This document shows positions 27,042-38,700 of a stretch of DNA of 64,000 bases, piece after piece (position 1 is the first letter of the stretch; each line of letters begins with the position of its first letter). The stretch spans positions 4,508,001-4,572,000 of the forward strand of contig NC_063158.1 of the NCBI RefSeq assembly GCF_020921035.1, given 5' to 3'. Under the pieces are notes generated by a model that was given only the letters and a program-made list of their open reading frames with translations, was not told the DNA's origin and ran no database searches. Origin of the DNA: Rhodamnia argentea. Lineage: Eukaryota > Streptophyta > Magnoliopsida > Myrtales > Myrtaceae. Made by a program: the position numbers and the translations under genes.

Positions 27042-27440
27042 TGTTAGAAACGCGAATCTTTGAAGAGAAGAAAAAAGATAAGAAGACAAAATAATTTTTA
27101 CGTGGGAAAACCCCTTCTAAATCAAAAGGGGAAAAAAAACCACAGTGCTATACTAAGCAATCTCTTTACTATCGGTATCAATATCAATATCGGCGTTACA
27201 AGCTTTAGCGTTCTTAATAACCGGTATCAGAGCTCATGTTACCAACAAGTCTGGATGCAATAGTCATACGGGAGAGATACGGGTTATTGCGGCTCTGACC
27301 CAAGGCCCCATGTATTAGGGGAATATTGTTAGAGTTATCCAACATCGGTTATGAAAAGGGTTGTTGGTCAATTTATAAGTACGAGGGAAAACATTATCTT
27401 TCGAGCTAATTTTTAGGATGAGAGATGCCCAATACCAGCC
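27042..27440 (+). mobile_element. LTR-retrotransposon relic (TRIM/copia-like), copy 2
   Basis: An LTR-like stretch starting tgttagaaac (27042) is followed by a primer-binding site (ggtatcagagc, from 27222). A short internal part and a second LTR start (tgttagagttatccaacatc, from 27328) follow. The part from 27221 on is related to the relic at 22190-22430. There are no coding genes. It is a broken, old fossil. Confidence 0.6.
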
Positions 27441-27829
27441 AACAACCGTCACGTAAAGACTGCTACACAGTCAATTGTTTGTTTCAATAGTCCGTGTTGA
27501 GGCATTGCTAGAACTCAACCATATGCCGTTGAGGTTTAGTAGTTGAACGTCACTAGCTTTGCTTATAGAATGAAAACGGCACCGTATTAAGGCTATCCAT
27601 GTCGCTCCCACTTTATTTTTCTTCCTACAGTGAACATATCCAATAGGCTTATGATTGAAAATTACAATGCTGCGCATCAAGATGTTGCGTACGTGCACAT
27701 CTAGCGAAAACGATCGAAGCTCCCGCGCATCGCGCAGATAAACGTCTAGTTGGAATGTGGTGTAAGCGCACGTTCCCCTGTCCGAATATAAATGTATGAA
27801 CTGCTGGAGAGGAAATTACCGTGCAAATT

Positions 27830-27960
27830 TAGTCCTAGTGGAACGAAACTCGGGTGTCGGTGCGCGTGGAAATTGAGGAATAATGGGCCGGCAAAGGTTC
27901 ACGGTCGGCCTGCCCATGATGGGCTCAAGAAAGCACACATCTGAAATAAAGGCTTTAGCT
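27830..27960. repeat. Segment shared with 34311-34430
   Basis: The phrase gg-ccg-caaaggtt-cgggtcggcctgcccat (27888 on) recurs at 34366 in the same orientation, and the flanks are related. In both copies it lies between lipase-derived sequence and a hairpin MITE. It supports a single tandem duplication of the whole block. Confidence 0.6.
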
Positions 27961-28039
27961 CTTACAACGTCAATTTTTTTTTTAAAAAATTCATCCATAC
28001 AATGGAGTTACTAAGCTAGTAATTACTACGGGACATGAT

Positions 28040-28441
28040 GACACAAATCGTCTATCGACTTGGATCCAATGTGTCTAAAATTTTATTTTGACTAATATGG
28101 TCCATAAATTTTAGCCCAATGTGTAATGCGATCCTTAAACTTTTAATTTGATCGATATGATCTTTGAACTTTTGGAACATGTTCTACTTAGTCCATGAAT
28201 AATAAGAAAATATTCAATTTAGTCTTTCGATTAATTTAAGTTCATGGATGACTTTGAATATTTTCTTATAGTTCGGAGATTAAGCTGAACATGTTCAAAA
28301 AGTTTGAGGATCACACTAAGCAAACTAAAAGTTCAAGAGCCGCATTGCATATTGGGTTAAAGTTTAGGGATCATATTAGTTAAATTAAAAGTTCATGGAT
28401 CATAATGCACGTTACGTCAAAATTTATGGACTATTTATGTC
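28040..28441. mobile_element. Hairpin MITE, copy in first duplication unit
   Basis: The 400-bp element is an extended inverted repeat. The left arm (gacacaaatcgtct, tggtccataaattttag, aagaaaatattcaa) is mirrored by the right arm read in reverse (gacataaatagtcc, tgatccatgaactttt, aagaaaatattcaaag). It has no coding capacity. Family members are at 34488-34958 and 53990-54270. It is a non-autonomous DNA element or snapback repeat; the transposase family is not determined. Confidence 0.65.
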
Positions 28442-28867
28442 GGTTTCCCTTATTACGGTAAACAGATATGTGCTTTTCATGGCAACCCGATTAAACTGTT
28501 AATCAGTGTAGTGATTTGAATCCAAATCTGAGTCAAGGACATAGATGTGGAAGCATACATGTGGCCGTGTAGATTGAGGAGGAAGATCGAACAAATGATT
28601 GAAATCATTTGATTAATTAATTTTTTTTTTCCTTTTTCCACGTTTACAATGTTATTCAAATCTTAAAAAAATTGCAAAGAAATCACACATAAAATTACAC
28701 TTCTTAAATCTCTTTGAAAGTGGAAAATAAAACAACGAAATTAGAGTTACAGTGACAAGGCAAGAAAAACATGGGATTGGGCATCACCTCGTCCCGACCA
28801 ATCCGTAAAGCGCACGCATCTCTTTACAATGAACCCGCCCGTGCCCGAACATTCCCCTTCTAGGGCT

Positions 28868-29055
28868 TTTATAACAGCCGACCCTCTGCTGGTGACCTTC
28901 TTTCTCCCCGCCGCCATCGCTAGGGTTTACAGTCATTCACTCGCAAATTCGACATTTCCGGCATCTCTCCCTCTCCCTCTCTCTCTCTTGAGCATCGGCT
29001 TCGGTCCATCTCTAAGTTAAACAGCTCACATGGCTCGCGGCACGCTCTAGGGTTT
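28868..29055 (+). promoter_or_regulatory. Promoter of RGGA-like gene 1: TATA and telo boxes
   Basis: A TATA-like tttataa lies at 28868-28874. Two copies of ctagggttt (telo box, AAACCCTAG on the other strand) lie at 28920-28928 and 29047-29055. Telo boxes are frequent in promoters of plant ribosomal and other translation genes, which suits a ribosome- and RNA-associated protein. The layout is conserved in the second copy. Confidence 0.5.
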
Positions 29056-29122
29056 CGTGGTTGCTGTCGGTTGCGCGGTACGCGAGGTCTGTCTTGTCTC
29101 GAGAGAGAAAGGTGAGAGCTCT

Positions 29123-29124
<2 letters not shown>

Positions 29125-29153
<29 letters not shown>
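29125..29153 (+). repeat. (GA)n tract immediately before the RGGA1 start codon
   Basis: About 14 GA units directly abut the ATG at 29154. The tandem copy at 35.78 kb has only 'ctctgag' in the same place, so the tract expanded after duplication or contracted in the other copy. Confidence 0.85.
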
Positions 29154-29160
<7 letters not shown>

Positions 29161-30308
29161 CCATGAACCCTTTCGACATCCTCGGCGACGACGACAATGA
29201 GGACCCCAGCCAGCTCGTCGCTGCTGCCAAGCTGGTCGAGAAGCCAAAGAAGGCCCAGGCTCAAGCTGCCCCGCCGTCTAAGCCGGCCGCCAAGCTGCCT
29301 TCCAAGCCGCTCCCACCTGCTCAAGCTGGTGAGTGAGCTTTGCTGCAGTCTGTTTCGGTTTTTAGCATTGATTTGTTGCTCTTAGTGGTGTGGGATCTCG
29401 ATAGTTATTACCTGTCTTTCAGTTAATTTCATTGTAATGAATAGAGCGGGTATTTAGACAGTGATTCGAGAAGACGTTCCCGCAAACGAGAAATACGAGG
29501 AAGTTTGGAATGATTCTCTGGTGAATTTCTGGTAAACATGGTTTGACACTCTGAGCGAGAAAGATGGAATGCAATTTCATTTCACTTAATTTTCTGCTGC
29601 ATGTATTGTTCTCTAGCTTCAATGTGTTGGCTCGTACTTTCCTGGTTGGATTAAATACATCTGGATGCATGGTGAGTACCTTCAGTTGAAATTACTGACT
29701 GTCAATGCTGAAGTATGCCCTTTCTGTGTTAAAGCGGATCAGTTTGTGACCATCTTTTTTCTCCACTGAGTTTTATGCTTCAAAGACTAGTAAGTTAGTA
29801 CTTTATTTCTTAGCATCAAAGGTATCTGAGCTTTTGCTTGATTGGTCTGTTACTTGTAAACCCGTCTTTCCTCTTTATTACATAAATCAGTGATAATTTT
29901 TCCCAAAACAATATTTGGAGATTGACCAAGCATATGATGATAATCTATGGTAGTGAGGGAAGCGAAGACTGACACTGGGCGGGGCTATGGCCGTGGCCGT
30001 GGAGGTGGTCGTGGTTATGGCCGTGGCCGCGGAGGTGGTCGAGGATATGACCAAGATTCAGGGAACAACGAGGGACCAGCTGTGAGCAACGATGGTTTTT
30101 CTGGGGGTTATAGACCCTCAGAGGAAGGAGATTCTGGAAAACTATCTGAAAGGGGTGGTCGTGGTTTTTCTCGGGGAGGTCGCCCCGGTGGTTATAACAA
30201 TGGAGAAGCTGGTGAAAGGGAGCGTGCAAGAAGACCATTCGAACGCCACAGTGGCACTGGACGAGGGTCGGTATTGTGGACAAGAATGTTACATCTTAGC
30301 AATTTTAG

Positions 30309-30379
<71 letters not shown>

Positions 30380-32653
30380 AATGCTCTCTCACACACACAC
30401 AGAAGGATGCGTGTTTCCAACGCATGCAAGAAGTTAATCGTACACTCAATTATTCGCCCTCACAAATTGTGCTCACTAGATGCAAACGGTCAACCCACAT
30501 ACATGCCCAAAGTTTTGCTATTAATGCTGATCCAAAATAATTGCTTCAGAAATGAGACTAAACGAGATGGATCTGGTCGTGGAAACTGGGGAACTCCTAC
30601 TGATGAAATTGCTCCGTAAGCACCTTTTTTGCTAACTTTTGATTTCTAACTAGTATTGATTTTTTTCCTCTGGGTGATTCTTTTGATCAATTGATATTGT
30701 TATTTTGTGACGCGCAGAGAGACTGAAGAACCTGTCATTGAAGTCGAGAAAAATGTGGGATCTGAGAAGCAGCTGGCTGGTGAGGATGGTGCAGATGCTA
30801 GCAAGGAGAATCCTGTGAATGAACCAGAAGAAAAAGAGCCTGAAGATAAGGTAAATCTACCGCTTGCTCGTGGATCATCTTTAGGGATCAGTAGGCCTCT
30901 CTGGGCTGCACCCTGTATTCTGTGACTGTGTCATGGTCCAACCCTTTTCTTATGATCACGTCGTTTTGCGTAGTTTTGATAAGCTGTTTCTACTTTCTAG
31001 AACATGATCAATCTATGGAGAGAAGCTCGATTTGGCCAAATGCATATTTTATTCATTTAGTATGGGTTGATTGTTTGGCTTTGTCGTGCGGAGTGTTTTG
31101 ATCTGTTTATCGAGAATACTTGAGAATGCATAGAAAGCTGAAAGTTTCATGGCTGAAAAGCTCGATTGTGGCAATTATACGGCAATAGCGGAAGGAACCT
31201 CTGTTATATTCACATTATTAGAAAAAGCTGAGGCAGTAGTACCACCTGAATAGGGGAAGTATTTCTCTACGCTTAACTTCCCTTAGTTTCTCTCCATTTC
31301 CATCCAGTCTTCTAAGTAATGATCTTGGCTGCGGCTACTTTTCTAAGAAGCAGAATTGTTGCAAGTGCTCAGACTACCTCCCATGCAGCTTGTATTGTTC
31401 TTTTTTTTCTCTGATGCTCATGAATAAGAGAAAATGTCAGGATGATTCTGTGAGGGATGATCCGGAACAGTTTATAGCTTTCCATCTTTCTTTTTTTTTT
31501 GTCCTAAGATGAAAATATATGCTGGCTTGCAAAGGGACTCCTGGCATGCTCTTAGAAGAGGAATGCTTCAAGTCCTTGGAGATTGATATTGTTGGGGTAT
31601 AGGTTGTTGAGATGTTTAGAATTGCAATATCCCATAGTGCTTTGGCTGAGAATTGAAGAATAGTGTTTGCTATTTCTGTATACGAGTATATCAACCAATC
31701 TGCCTTAGGGATGTTGACAAGGTTTCTTTTGTAAGTTGTAGGTGATGTTTGCTTAGCCTGTGGTAAGTAGGGTAGGGAGCTGCATTTGTTACTTTATTGG
31801 TCGAAGTTACATTATTGGCCAGACAGACTGAAAAAGGATTGTTTATTCAAGTTTTGTTGGAAAAAGGTTTTATCCTAGTCTATCTGTTTGATCAGCCACC
31901 CTTTGGATTCGTTTTATAAGATTGTTGTTGACAGCCATTGATGTTTTGACCTATTTGACACTTATTTTTCCAACTTATTTAGGAGATGACATTAGAAGAG
32001 TATGAAAAGGTCCTTGAAGAGAAGAGGAAGGCATTGCTTGCGCTGAAGTCTGAGGAAAGGAAAGTAGAGTTGGACAAAGATTTGAAGTCCATGCAACAAC
32101 TCTCTAGCAAGAAGGGTAACAATGAAATCTTTGTCAAGCTGGTGAGAGTCAAGAATTGCTAGTTGATTCTGTTTAATATTTTAATTATTGCTTGCTGAGA
32201 AATGTCGATACTAAGCAAAGCATTTTTGTAGGGATCCGAGAAGGATAAACGCAAAGAGGCTGCTGAGAAAGAGGAGAAAGCCAAGAAGGTTTGCTTGTCT
32301 GTTATCTTTTTCCTTAAGAAGTTTAGAGATTTGAGATTACTTCATGTTCTTAGATATCTAATTGAAGATACCTCCTTTTCACGTACTCATGTCTCCACAT
32401 AGGAATTGAATGTTGAAAGTGCGACGCTTTATCAGTGGTGTCTCCTCATATGCATGTATTCTTTTGTCTGTAGTCTGTCAGCATAAATGAGTTCCTGAAG
32501 CCTGCTGAAGGGGAGAAATACTACAACCCAGGTGGTCGTGGGCGAGGCCGCGGCCGTGGTTCCAGAGGTGGCTATGGTGGTGGCTATGCTAGAGATGTCT
32601 CTGCTCCTTCGATTGAGGATCCTGGCCAGTTCCCCTCCCTTGGTGGGAAATGA
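29154..32653 (+). CDS. RGG-repeat RNA-binding protein (RGGA/HABP4-SERBP1 family), copy 1
   Basis: Seven exons join to 360 codons plus a stop: 29154-29328, 29954-30266, 30550-30615, 30718-30850, 31983-32141, 32232-32288 and 32474-32653. The N-terminus MNPFDILGDDDNEDPSQLVA is the Stm1/SERBP1-type head, and an Ala/Pro/Lys-rich stretch follows. Exon 2 carries RG/RGG repeats (GRGYGRGRGGGRGYGRGRGG). GRGNWGTPTDE begins the HABP4/PAI-RBP1 domain, with EMTLEEYEKVLEEKRKALL (from residue 230). The C-terminus has a second RGG box and ends in FPSLGGK. Arabidopsis RGGA proteins bind mRNA in the cytoplasm and nucleus and affect drought and salt responses; animal SERBP1 and yeast Stm1 bind ribosomes. The intron 2 donor is GTCGGT (GTAGGT in copy 2), and that intron holds a (CT)n(CA)n microsatellite. 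Confidence 0.93.
30315..30402 (+). repeat. Compound (CT)n(CA)n microsatellite in RGGA1 intron 2
   Basis: A pure CT run is followed by a CA run and then a second short CT/CA block. It lies about 50 bp downstream of the splice donor of intron 2. The paralogous intron at 37353 has only a degenerate pyrimidine-rich stretch at the same place. Confidence 0.9.
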
Positions 32654-33590
32654 GGTTTTACCACCACATACCTCAGGCTGAGATGCTTCATTGCTTGACG
32701 ACGATGTTGTGACCTTCCAGGACAGTCGGGGTATTAACAGGAATGGTATTCTTCCTGTAATAGAAACCTTTGATGTTATTCGTCTTTTTGAGTGTAAAAA
32801 TTTTAGTTTCTCCATGGATTACTTTTTTTTCTTTTTTACTCGAATCAGTTTTGTGTTAGATGAGAATGAATTTAGTCTCCGACGTGTCTCTCTTTTCTTT
32901 CAAGTCGAATTATATTATCGCAATACATGCAATCGCGAAGGAAATGATTTCTGCTCCGTTGCTTCATATCCTGCTTCATTCTGTTTGGCCATTAGTGATC
33001 TGTGATAGCAGGGATGTCTATGAGCAATGAGCATCACGGCTCACGAGGGTGGAAACATTTTGATGATTTGCTTGGGCATTTCGATTTCTCTCGGGTGATT
33101 GTCTTTTCTCACTTGCCCTAGATGTTATACAATCTAGAGGATTAGACACAAAGTGACAGAGAAGTCGAAGCCACTAATTTAGTAGGTGCTACAAGTAATG
33201 ATGAACATGTCGACAGTGTCTCTTCTAATCCGAGCTGTTCTACGGTTGAAGGTTCTCTTTCAGTAAGAGTCCAAGTGTTGTCGTCTAGCTGAGTTTTACA
33301 GATTCGTCATCCTGTCAAGGTCCATGAAAACAGACATGGCTGTTCCCAACGTGTGACACCAGCCTCTGCGGCAGTGGACATAACCACATGGAAAATGAAC
33401 GAGAATAGAGTGACGGTAATGGCCGCATCTGTATATCCAAGGGGGAGGAATTTGACATGTCGGGAGCAATGCCCCTCGGCCTTCCAAAATCAGCACAACG
33501 GGCTTCGGAAGAAGCAGAACAAAATCTGGATTTGGCCGAAAAAGAAGTTAGGCTATGGAGGTTGGAGGTATCCCACGTTTCTTGAATTCA
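32654..33590. other. RGGA1 3' region and duplication junction
   Basis: The 3' flank of RGGA1 is related to that of RGGA2 up to about 33345 (gtcaaggtccatgaaaacag), which matches about 40663. The second unit then begins near 33590 with sequence related to 20150. The junction of the tandem duplication must lie between. I see no gene here. Confidence 0.5.
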
Positions 33591-33594
33591 TGGT

Positions 33595-33750
33595 TACGTG
33601 TAGGATACATGGGACTATAGCTGAGATGCCATTCGTAGCCTCTTGCAAAGATTACAGAAACAACGGAACGACCTGGAGATTCGTTGGAGGCATTGAAGAA
33701 GCAATTAGGCTGAACATTTACATGTAGTGAGAACGACGGCTTACTTAACA
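33595..33750. repeat. Second copy of the 20.14-kb segment
   Basis: It matches 20140-20475 in order and orientation and is immediately followed by the lipase pseudogene. It marks the left boundary of the second duplication unit. Confidence 0.6.
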
Positions 33751-33756
33751 CATATG

Positions 33757-34258
33757 AGGTTTCAAGTGGTCGAAGAGCTTTCGGAACAAGCTGGTGCCGA
33801 TCTCAAGCATCAAAGGCCCAACACCACGGTTGAATCTGGGTTCGAGGAAGCTCAGCGGCTCTAGGAACTCTATGAAGGGCGTGACACTTGCCATCACGGT
33901 CAATGGTCATAGCCTTGGCGTGGCACTAGCTTTATTCGTGGCTGGCGAGCGAAGAAGATGCGTAGCGGAGCAGCCGCCGCCCTCGGCATTCTCCTCTGGG
34001 GGAATTTGGATGAGGGATAGTGCTTTTGCCGACCAAATTCGCACGAAGAATGTCAAAGGTCCTGACTTGAGGATGTGATCCCTAGTGTGCTCAGAGTGTT
34101 CCTAAGCAGAAGATTTAGAACGTTAACTTGACGGGTGCGCTTAAAAAATGGCAGAATGCTGGGGGAATTGCTGCTCGCACGGAACCGCACGTAGACACGT
34201 CGTGAGGACGTCGTCGTGCCTGAAGCCGATTGCCGACGTCGCATGTCGCCATCGATGT
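33757..34258 (+). pseudogene. Decayed phospholipase A1 copy
   Basis: The translation follows the intact lipase from about residue 278 to 463. Matching pieces are SFRNKLVPIS (parent [10 protein letters not shown]), AITVNGHSLGVALALFVAG (parent [19 protein letters not shown]), DSAFADQIRTKNVK (parent [14 protein letters not shown]) and, in another frame, DVACRH. There are several frameshifts, stops and a deletion between the RNKL and EEAQRL parts. The N-terminal half and the C-terminus are absent. The GHSLG elbow survives, but the acid and histidine regions are out of frame, so it is not functional. Confidence 0.88.
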
Positions 34259-34310
34259 TGTGGGTCCCGTGCCTAATACACGTCATCAAAGGCGGCGATC
34301 GGGTTGTCCT

Positions 34311-34430
34311 TGTCCATTTCATGTCAGTGGGCGTGGTCATTGAGTAAAGTGTGTGATTATGTTGGCCGCAAAGGTTGCGGGTCGGCCTGCCCATTGCGGG
34401 CCCCAAGGAGCACAACTCGGAGAGGACCTC
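34311..34430. repeat. Segment shared with 27830-27960
   Basis: This is the second copy of the spacer segment (ggccgcaaaggttgcgggtc, ggcctgcccattgcgggc). It lies between the lipase pseudogene and the MITE remnant, exactly as in the first unit. Confidence 0.6.
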
Positions 34431-34487
34431 CAAAATATAACACGACGATCCAGTCTCGAACTTGTGATCCATTTAACATAGGTACGA

Positions 34488-34958
34488 ACCGCATATGATT
34501 CCTAAATTTTAACTGAATGTGAAATGTCGTTTTAATTTTTTTTTTAATTTAATTCATAAGCTATTGGTAAATATCAATATATAAAAATTCGTCCGCTTGC
34601 TCAAATGACAAATCAAACGTTATTTTTATGACATAAATTATTATTTGTTGAGCTGGATTTTGAAAAATTGATGAGTTAACCTGTTTGTCTTTTTGTCCAT
34701 TTGCCCTTTTTTTGATCAAATTTTATCCATTTACTTGAGATAAGAGAAAAAAATAGGCATTGACATGTTCATCTTTATTTGATTACATGAATTATTATAA
34801 TCCGATTTGAAGCCACATCCGCCAATTTTCTTAACTTGAATTAACGCAAGGGCGATGTGGAACATCACCTATATTTTATGGACCACATTGAATAAATTAA
34901 AATTTTATGAATCACATTACATGTTGGATCAAATTTCATGGATCATTTATGTTATTTT
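34488..34958. mobile_element. Hairpin MITE, degraded copy in second duplication unit
   Basis: The outer arms match the 28040-28441 family: the right arm 'catggatcatttatgttattttg' and 'attaaaattttatgaatcacat' mirrors the left arm 'atgattcctaaattttaactg'. The centre is longer and diverged. Its position in the block equals that of the first copy, which suggests the insertion predates the duplication. Confidence 0.45.
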
Positions 34959-34959
34959 G

Positions 34960-35776
34960 CCAAATAATAATGGAAAGACAAACAATATAGACGTTGATGC
35001 ATACATCAACAGATCGTAGTATTTGTGGTGTTGAGCACATTCCTTCCTAGTTGACTTTCTTTATTCTTCGAAGAACTAATTCACTGTCGGAATCTAATAT
35101 ATTTGAAAGTGCTTTATTTTGAAATCACATGTTCCGTTTGTTTCATGAAAAAATAAATAATTTGAGAAATATGATAGCTTATATCACTTGAAATAATTCA
35201 TCAATGAAAAATATTTTCATTATCAATAGTAATTAATGCCTAAATATAATGACAATTAATATCTAAATAATTTCTTGAATTTTTTTTTATATTTATTCAT
35301 TTCTATAAATGATTTCCGAAAAATTTATTCTTTTAGCCCAAATCCAATTTAAAAGGCACAGTGCGATGGTGAGTGGCATAGTACGAAAAGTAAGCAAATC
35401 GAGCGTCTGCAGATCATTCGTTTCGTCTGACCAATCCAAAAGCGCGCACGTTTCTTTACAGTGAACCCGCCCGTACCTGAACATAACCCTTTTGGGCTTT
35501 TATAAGAGACGAGCCTTTGCCAATGGTTATCCTCTTTCTCTGCCGCATTTGCTAGGGTTTTCAGTCACTCTCTCCACTCCCAGGCTCCTCATTTCCACCA
35601 TTGCCTCTCTCTATCCTTTCCCTTTCCCGTAAGCGTCGGCTTCGATCCGACCCCAAATTTGAAAAAGGCGCTTCCCATGGCTGGCAGCACGTTTTAGGGT
35701 TTCGTGGTTGCTCTCGATAGCACGGTGTTCGAGGTCTTTTTCTTGTCTCGAGAGAAAAAGGTGAGAGCTCTCTGAG
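34960..35776. other. Intergenic and promoter of RGGA-like gene 2
   Basis: AT-rich spacer, then a promoter related to that of copy 1: tttataag at 35498-35506 and a telo box ctagggttt at 35552-35560, about 215 bp before the ATG. Sequence from about 35400 on aligns with the first copy from about 28790. Confidence 0.5.
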
Positions 35777-38700
35777 ATGGCAACCATGAACCCCTTCGAT
35801 ATCCTCGGCGACGACGACAATGAGGACCCCAGCCAGCTCGTCGCTGCTGCTAAGCCGGTCGAGAAGCCGAAGAAGGCTCCGGCTCAAGCTGCCCCGCCGC
35901 CGAAGCCGGCCGCCAAGCTGCCCGCCAAGCCGCTCCCCCCTGCTGAAGCTGGTGAGCGATCTTTGCGCAGCGCGTTTCGTTTTTTTTTTTAAGCATCGGT
36001 TAGCTGTTCTAGTGCTGTGGAATCTTGAAAGTTAATATCTTTCTGCTCATTTGAGGTAAAAAAGAACTCATTAGCTCGCCGAATATGATGCGATGAAATG
36101 AATAGAGCTTGTATGTAGTTAGTGATTTGAGAAGATGTTCGCGCGATTGAGAAATATACTGAGAAATGGAAGAACACTTTTAAAATTTACTGGTAAACAT
36201 GGTTTAACTCTTTGAGCGAGAAATCTGGACTGCAAGTTCATTTCAGTTAGTTTCGGTGCGGCATGTGAAATTGGTTGTCTGCAATGTATTCCTGTAAGGG
36301 TTAGACTTGGTGATTTGTTTGATGATATGGTAGCTGAATCCGCCGGATTTGTGGTTGCAAATCCCAATGAAGAGTTGGTTGAGATTTTTAAGGTACAAAT
36401 TCTCTTTGTTGTATTGAATATGGCTGAAAGTAGACTTGAGTACCTTAAGCTGAATGTTCTCTGTCATCGCGAAAATAGCAACTTTTTGTATTAAGAAACA
36501 TCAGTTTGGACCAGCTGTTGGGTGTCATACGGCACTTGGAATTTTCATTCGTTGCAGCCTCTTATTATCCCTCTCGTAGACAGAGAGGTTTCTGAATTGG
36601 TTAATTCTATTGGTCGTTGTGTGTTTATGAATTTTGCAAATGATTTATGGTTTTCTCGATTTGGTTCTGCCTTAATTACAAAAAATAGGGGGAAAAGAAA
36701 GGGAAGCAATGAAGTGTCATTTTATTCTTGGAGATCTAAGAACTAGTTTCTTCGCAGCAAGTATAAAAACTAGTTTCATCATACTTCATAGTCATATTCT
36801 CAATTGACCCTACTGGGGGCAGTTCTGTGCTTTAAACGCCATTTACTCGAGTTAATACTTAGTTTTCTCTCTAACTTTGCCCTTACCTGGGGTGGTAAAG
36901 AGTATCAGAATCTTTTGGCTCAAACCTTTTGCTATTTTTAAACCTGTCTTTCTGTTTTGTCTTTATGCAATGAAAATTATTTCCGAAATGTGGCATTGGA
37001 AATTGACCGACTACATGTTATCTTTTATACTAGTGAGGGAAGCAAAGAGTGATACTGGGCGTGGGCGTGGCCGTGGAGGCGGCCGTGGTTATGGCCGTGG
37101 TTTTGGCCGTGGAGGCGGTCGAGGATATGACCAAGAGTCAGGGAACAGTGAGGGAGCAGCTGGCAGCAATGATGGTTTTTCTGGGGGTTTTAGAGCCTCA
37201 GAGGAAGGAGATTCTGGAAAACTATCTGAAAGGCGTGGTGGGCCTCGGGGTTCTTTCCGTGGAGGTCGCCGTGGCGGTTTTAACAATGGAGAACCTGGTG
37301 AGGGGGAGCGTCCAAGAAGAGCATTTGAACGCCGCAGTGGCACTGGACGAGGGTAGGTATTGTACACCAAGAATGTTACATTTTAGCTTCTAGTTTCTCT
37401 CTCTACCCTCCCCCCACACTTCTCTCTCTTTCTCTCTCATGTCCACGCTCGCACATACAGGCTCGTCTTTCCAATGCAACCAAGAAATTGATCTCACATT
37501 CAATGCTTGCCCTACCACATTGTGCACGCATGCATGCAAAAGACAACGCACATGCACTGCCCATGTATTTCTTTCGATGCTGATCCAAATATATTGCTTC
37601 AGAAACGAGATTAAGCGAGAAGGAGCTGGTCGTGGAAACTGGGGAACTCCTACTGATGAAATTACTCCGTAAGCATTTTTTTTTTTTTTGGCTAACTTTT
37701 TAATATCTTGCTATTATTGATTTTTTCTCACCATTGGGTGATTTTTTTAATTCATTGATGCTTTTATTTTTCTGTGCTCAGGGAGACTGAAGAACCTGTC
37801 GTTGAGGTTGAGAAAAATGTGGGATCTGAGAAGCAGTTGGTTGATGAGGATGGCACGGATGCAAGCAAGGAGAATCCTGTTAATGAACCCGAGGAAAAAG
37901 AGCCTGAAGATAAGGTAAATTATCTTGTGGTCGTGGGTATTCTTTATGGATCAATAGTCCTCTTCTTGGCTGCACTTTTTATTATGTGACCCAATGAAAA
38001 TCCAACCCTTTTCCTATGATGCCTTATCTCAGGTGTTGTGGTAAAACTGTTTCTACTTTCTAGAACGTACTCGATCAGTTGGTCGAAGCTTAATACTGCC
38101 AAAGAAACATTTTATTCATTACGGGGGATTGAGTGTTTGACTTTGTTGTGCGGAATGTTTCTCTCTATATTTCAAGAATACTTGAGAATGCATAGAAAGC
38201 TGAATGTCGCATGGCTAAAAAGCTCAAGAATGGCAATTATTGGGGCAATATGGAAAGAATCTTTGTTATATTCACTTTTTGGAAAAAAGCTAGGGCAATA
38301 GTGCCACCTGATGAGGGAATTACTTCTCTAGCTTTGAGTTCCCTTAAGTTCTCCACTTCCACCCGGTCAATTGGAGCACTAATGTAGCTACTACTGTTCT
38401 AAGTGTCTAAACTGTTTCCAGTTCCCTGACTAGCTACCATGGGGCTTGTATTTTTCTTTTTTTCTCTGATGCCATGGAGCTTGTATTTCCATTTTTTCTC
38501 TGATGCCCATGATAGGCAAAAACGTCCGAATGATTCCTGGTGATGAATGGTTCTGACATGAAAATTTATGGTTGGCATCGCAAGAAAACTCCCGGCGTGC
38601 ACTTGGAAGGGGAATCCAAGTCCTTGGAGATTCTCTGTTAGAATATAGATTGTTGAGATGTTTAGAACTGCAAGATTGCCTGGTGCTTTGGCCGAGGATT

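Larger units (their letters stand above)
25734..29120. other. Intergenic between lipase and first RGGA gene
   Basis: It contains lipase 3' sequence, a retrotransposon relic (27042-27440), a 130-bp segment also found at 34311-34430, a hairpin MITE (28040-28441) and the RGGA promoter. A plus-strand frame at 25805-25993 has no recognisable domain. I see no RNA gene. Confidence 0.5.

Noticed and set aside
30092-30619. 175-codon frame with LSLSL and HTHTHT repeats
   Set aside because: It reads through intron 2 of RGGA1 and its microsatellite; the repeats are translated simple sequence, not a protein domain.
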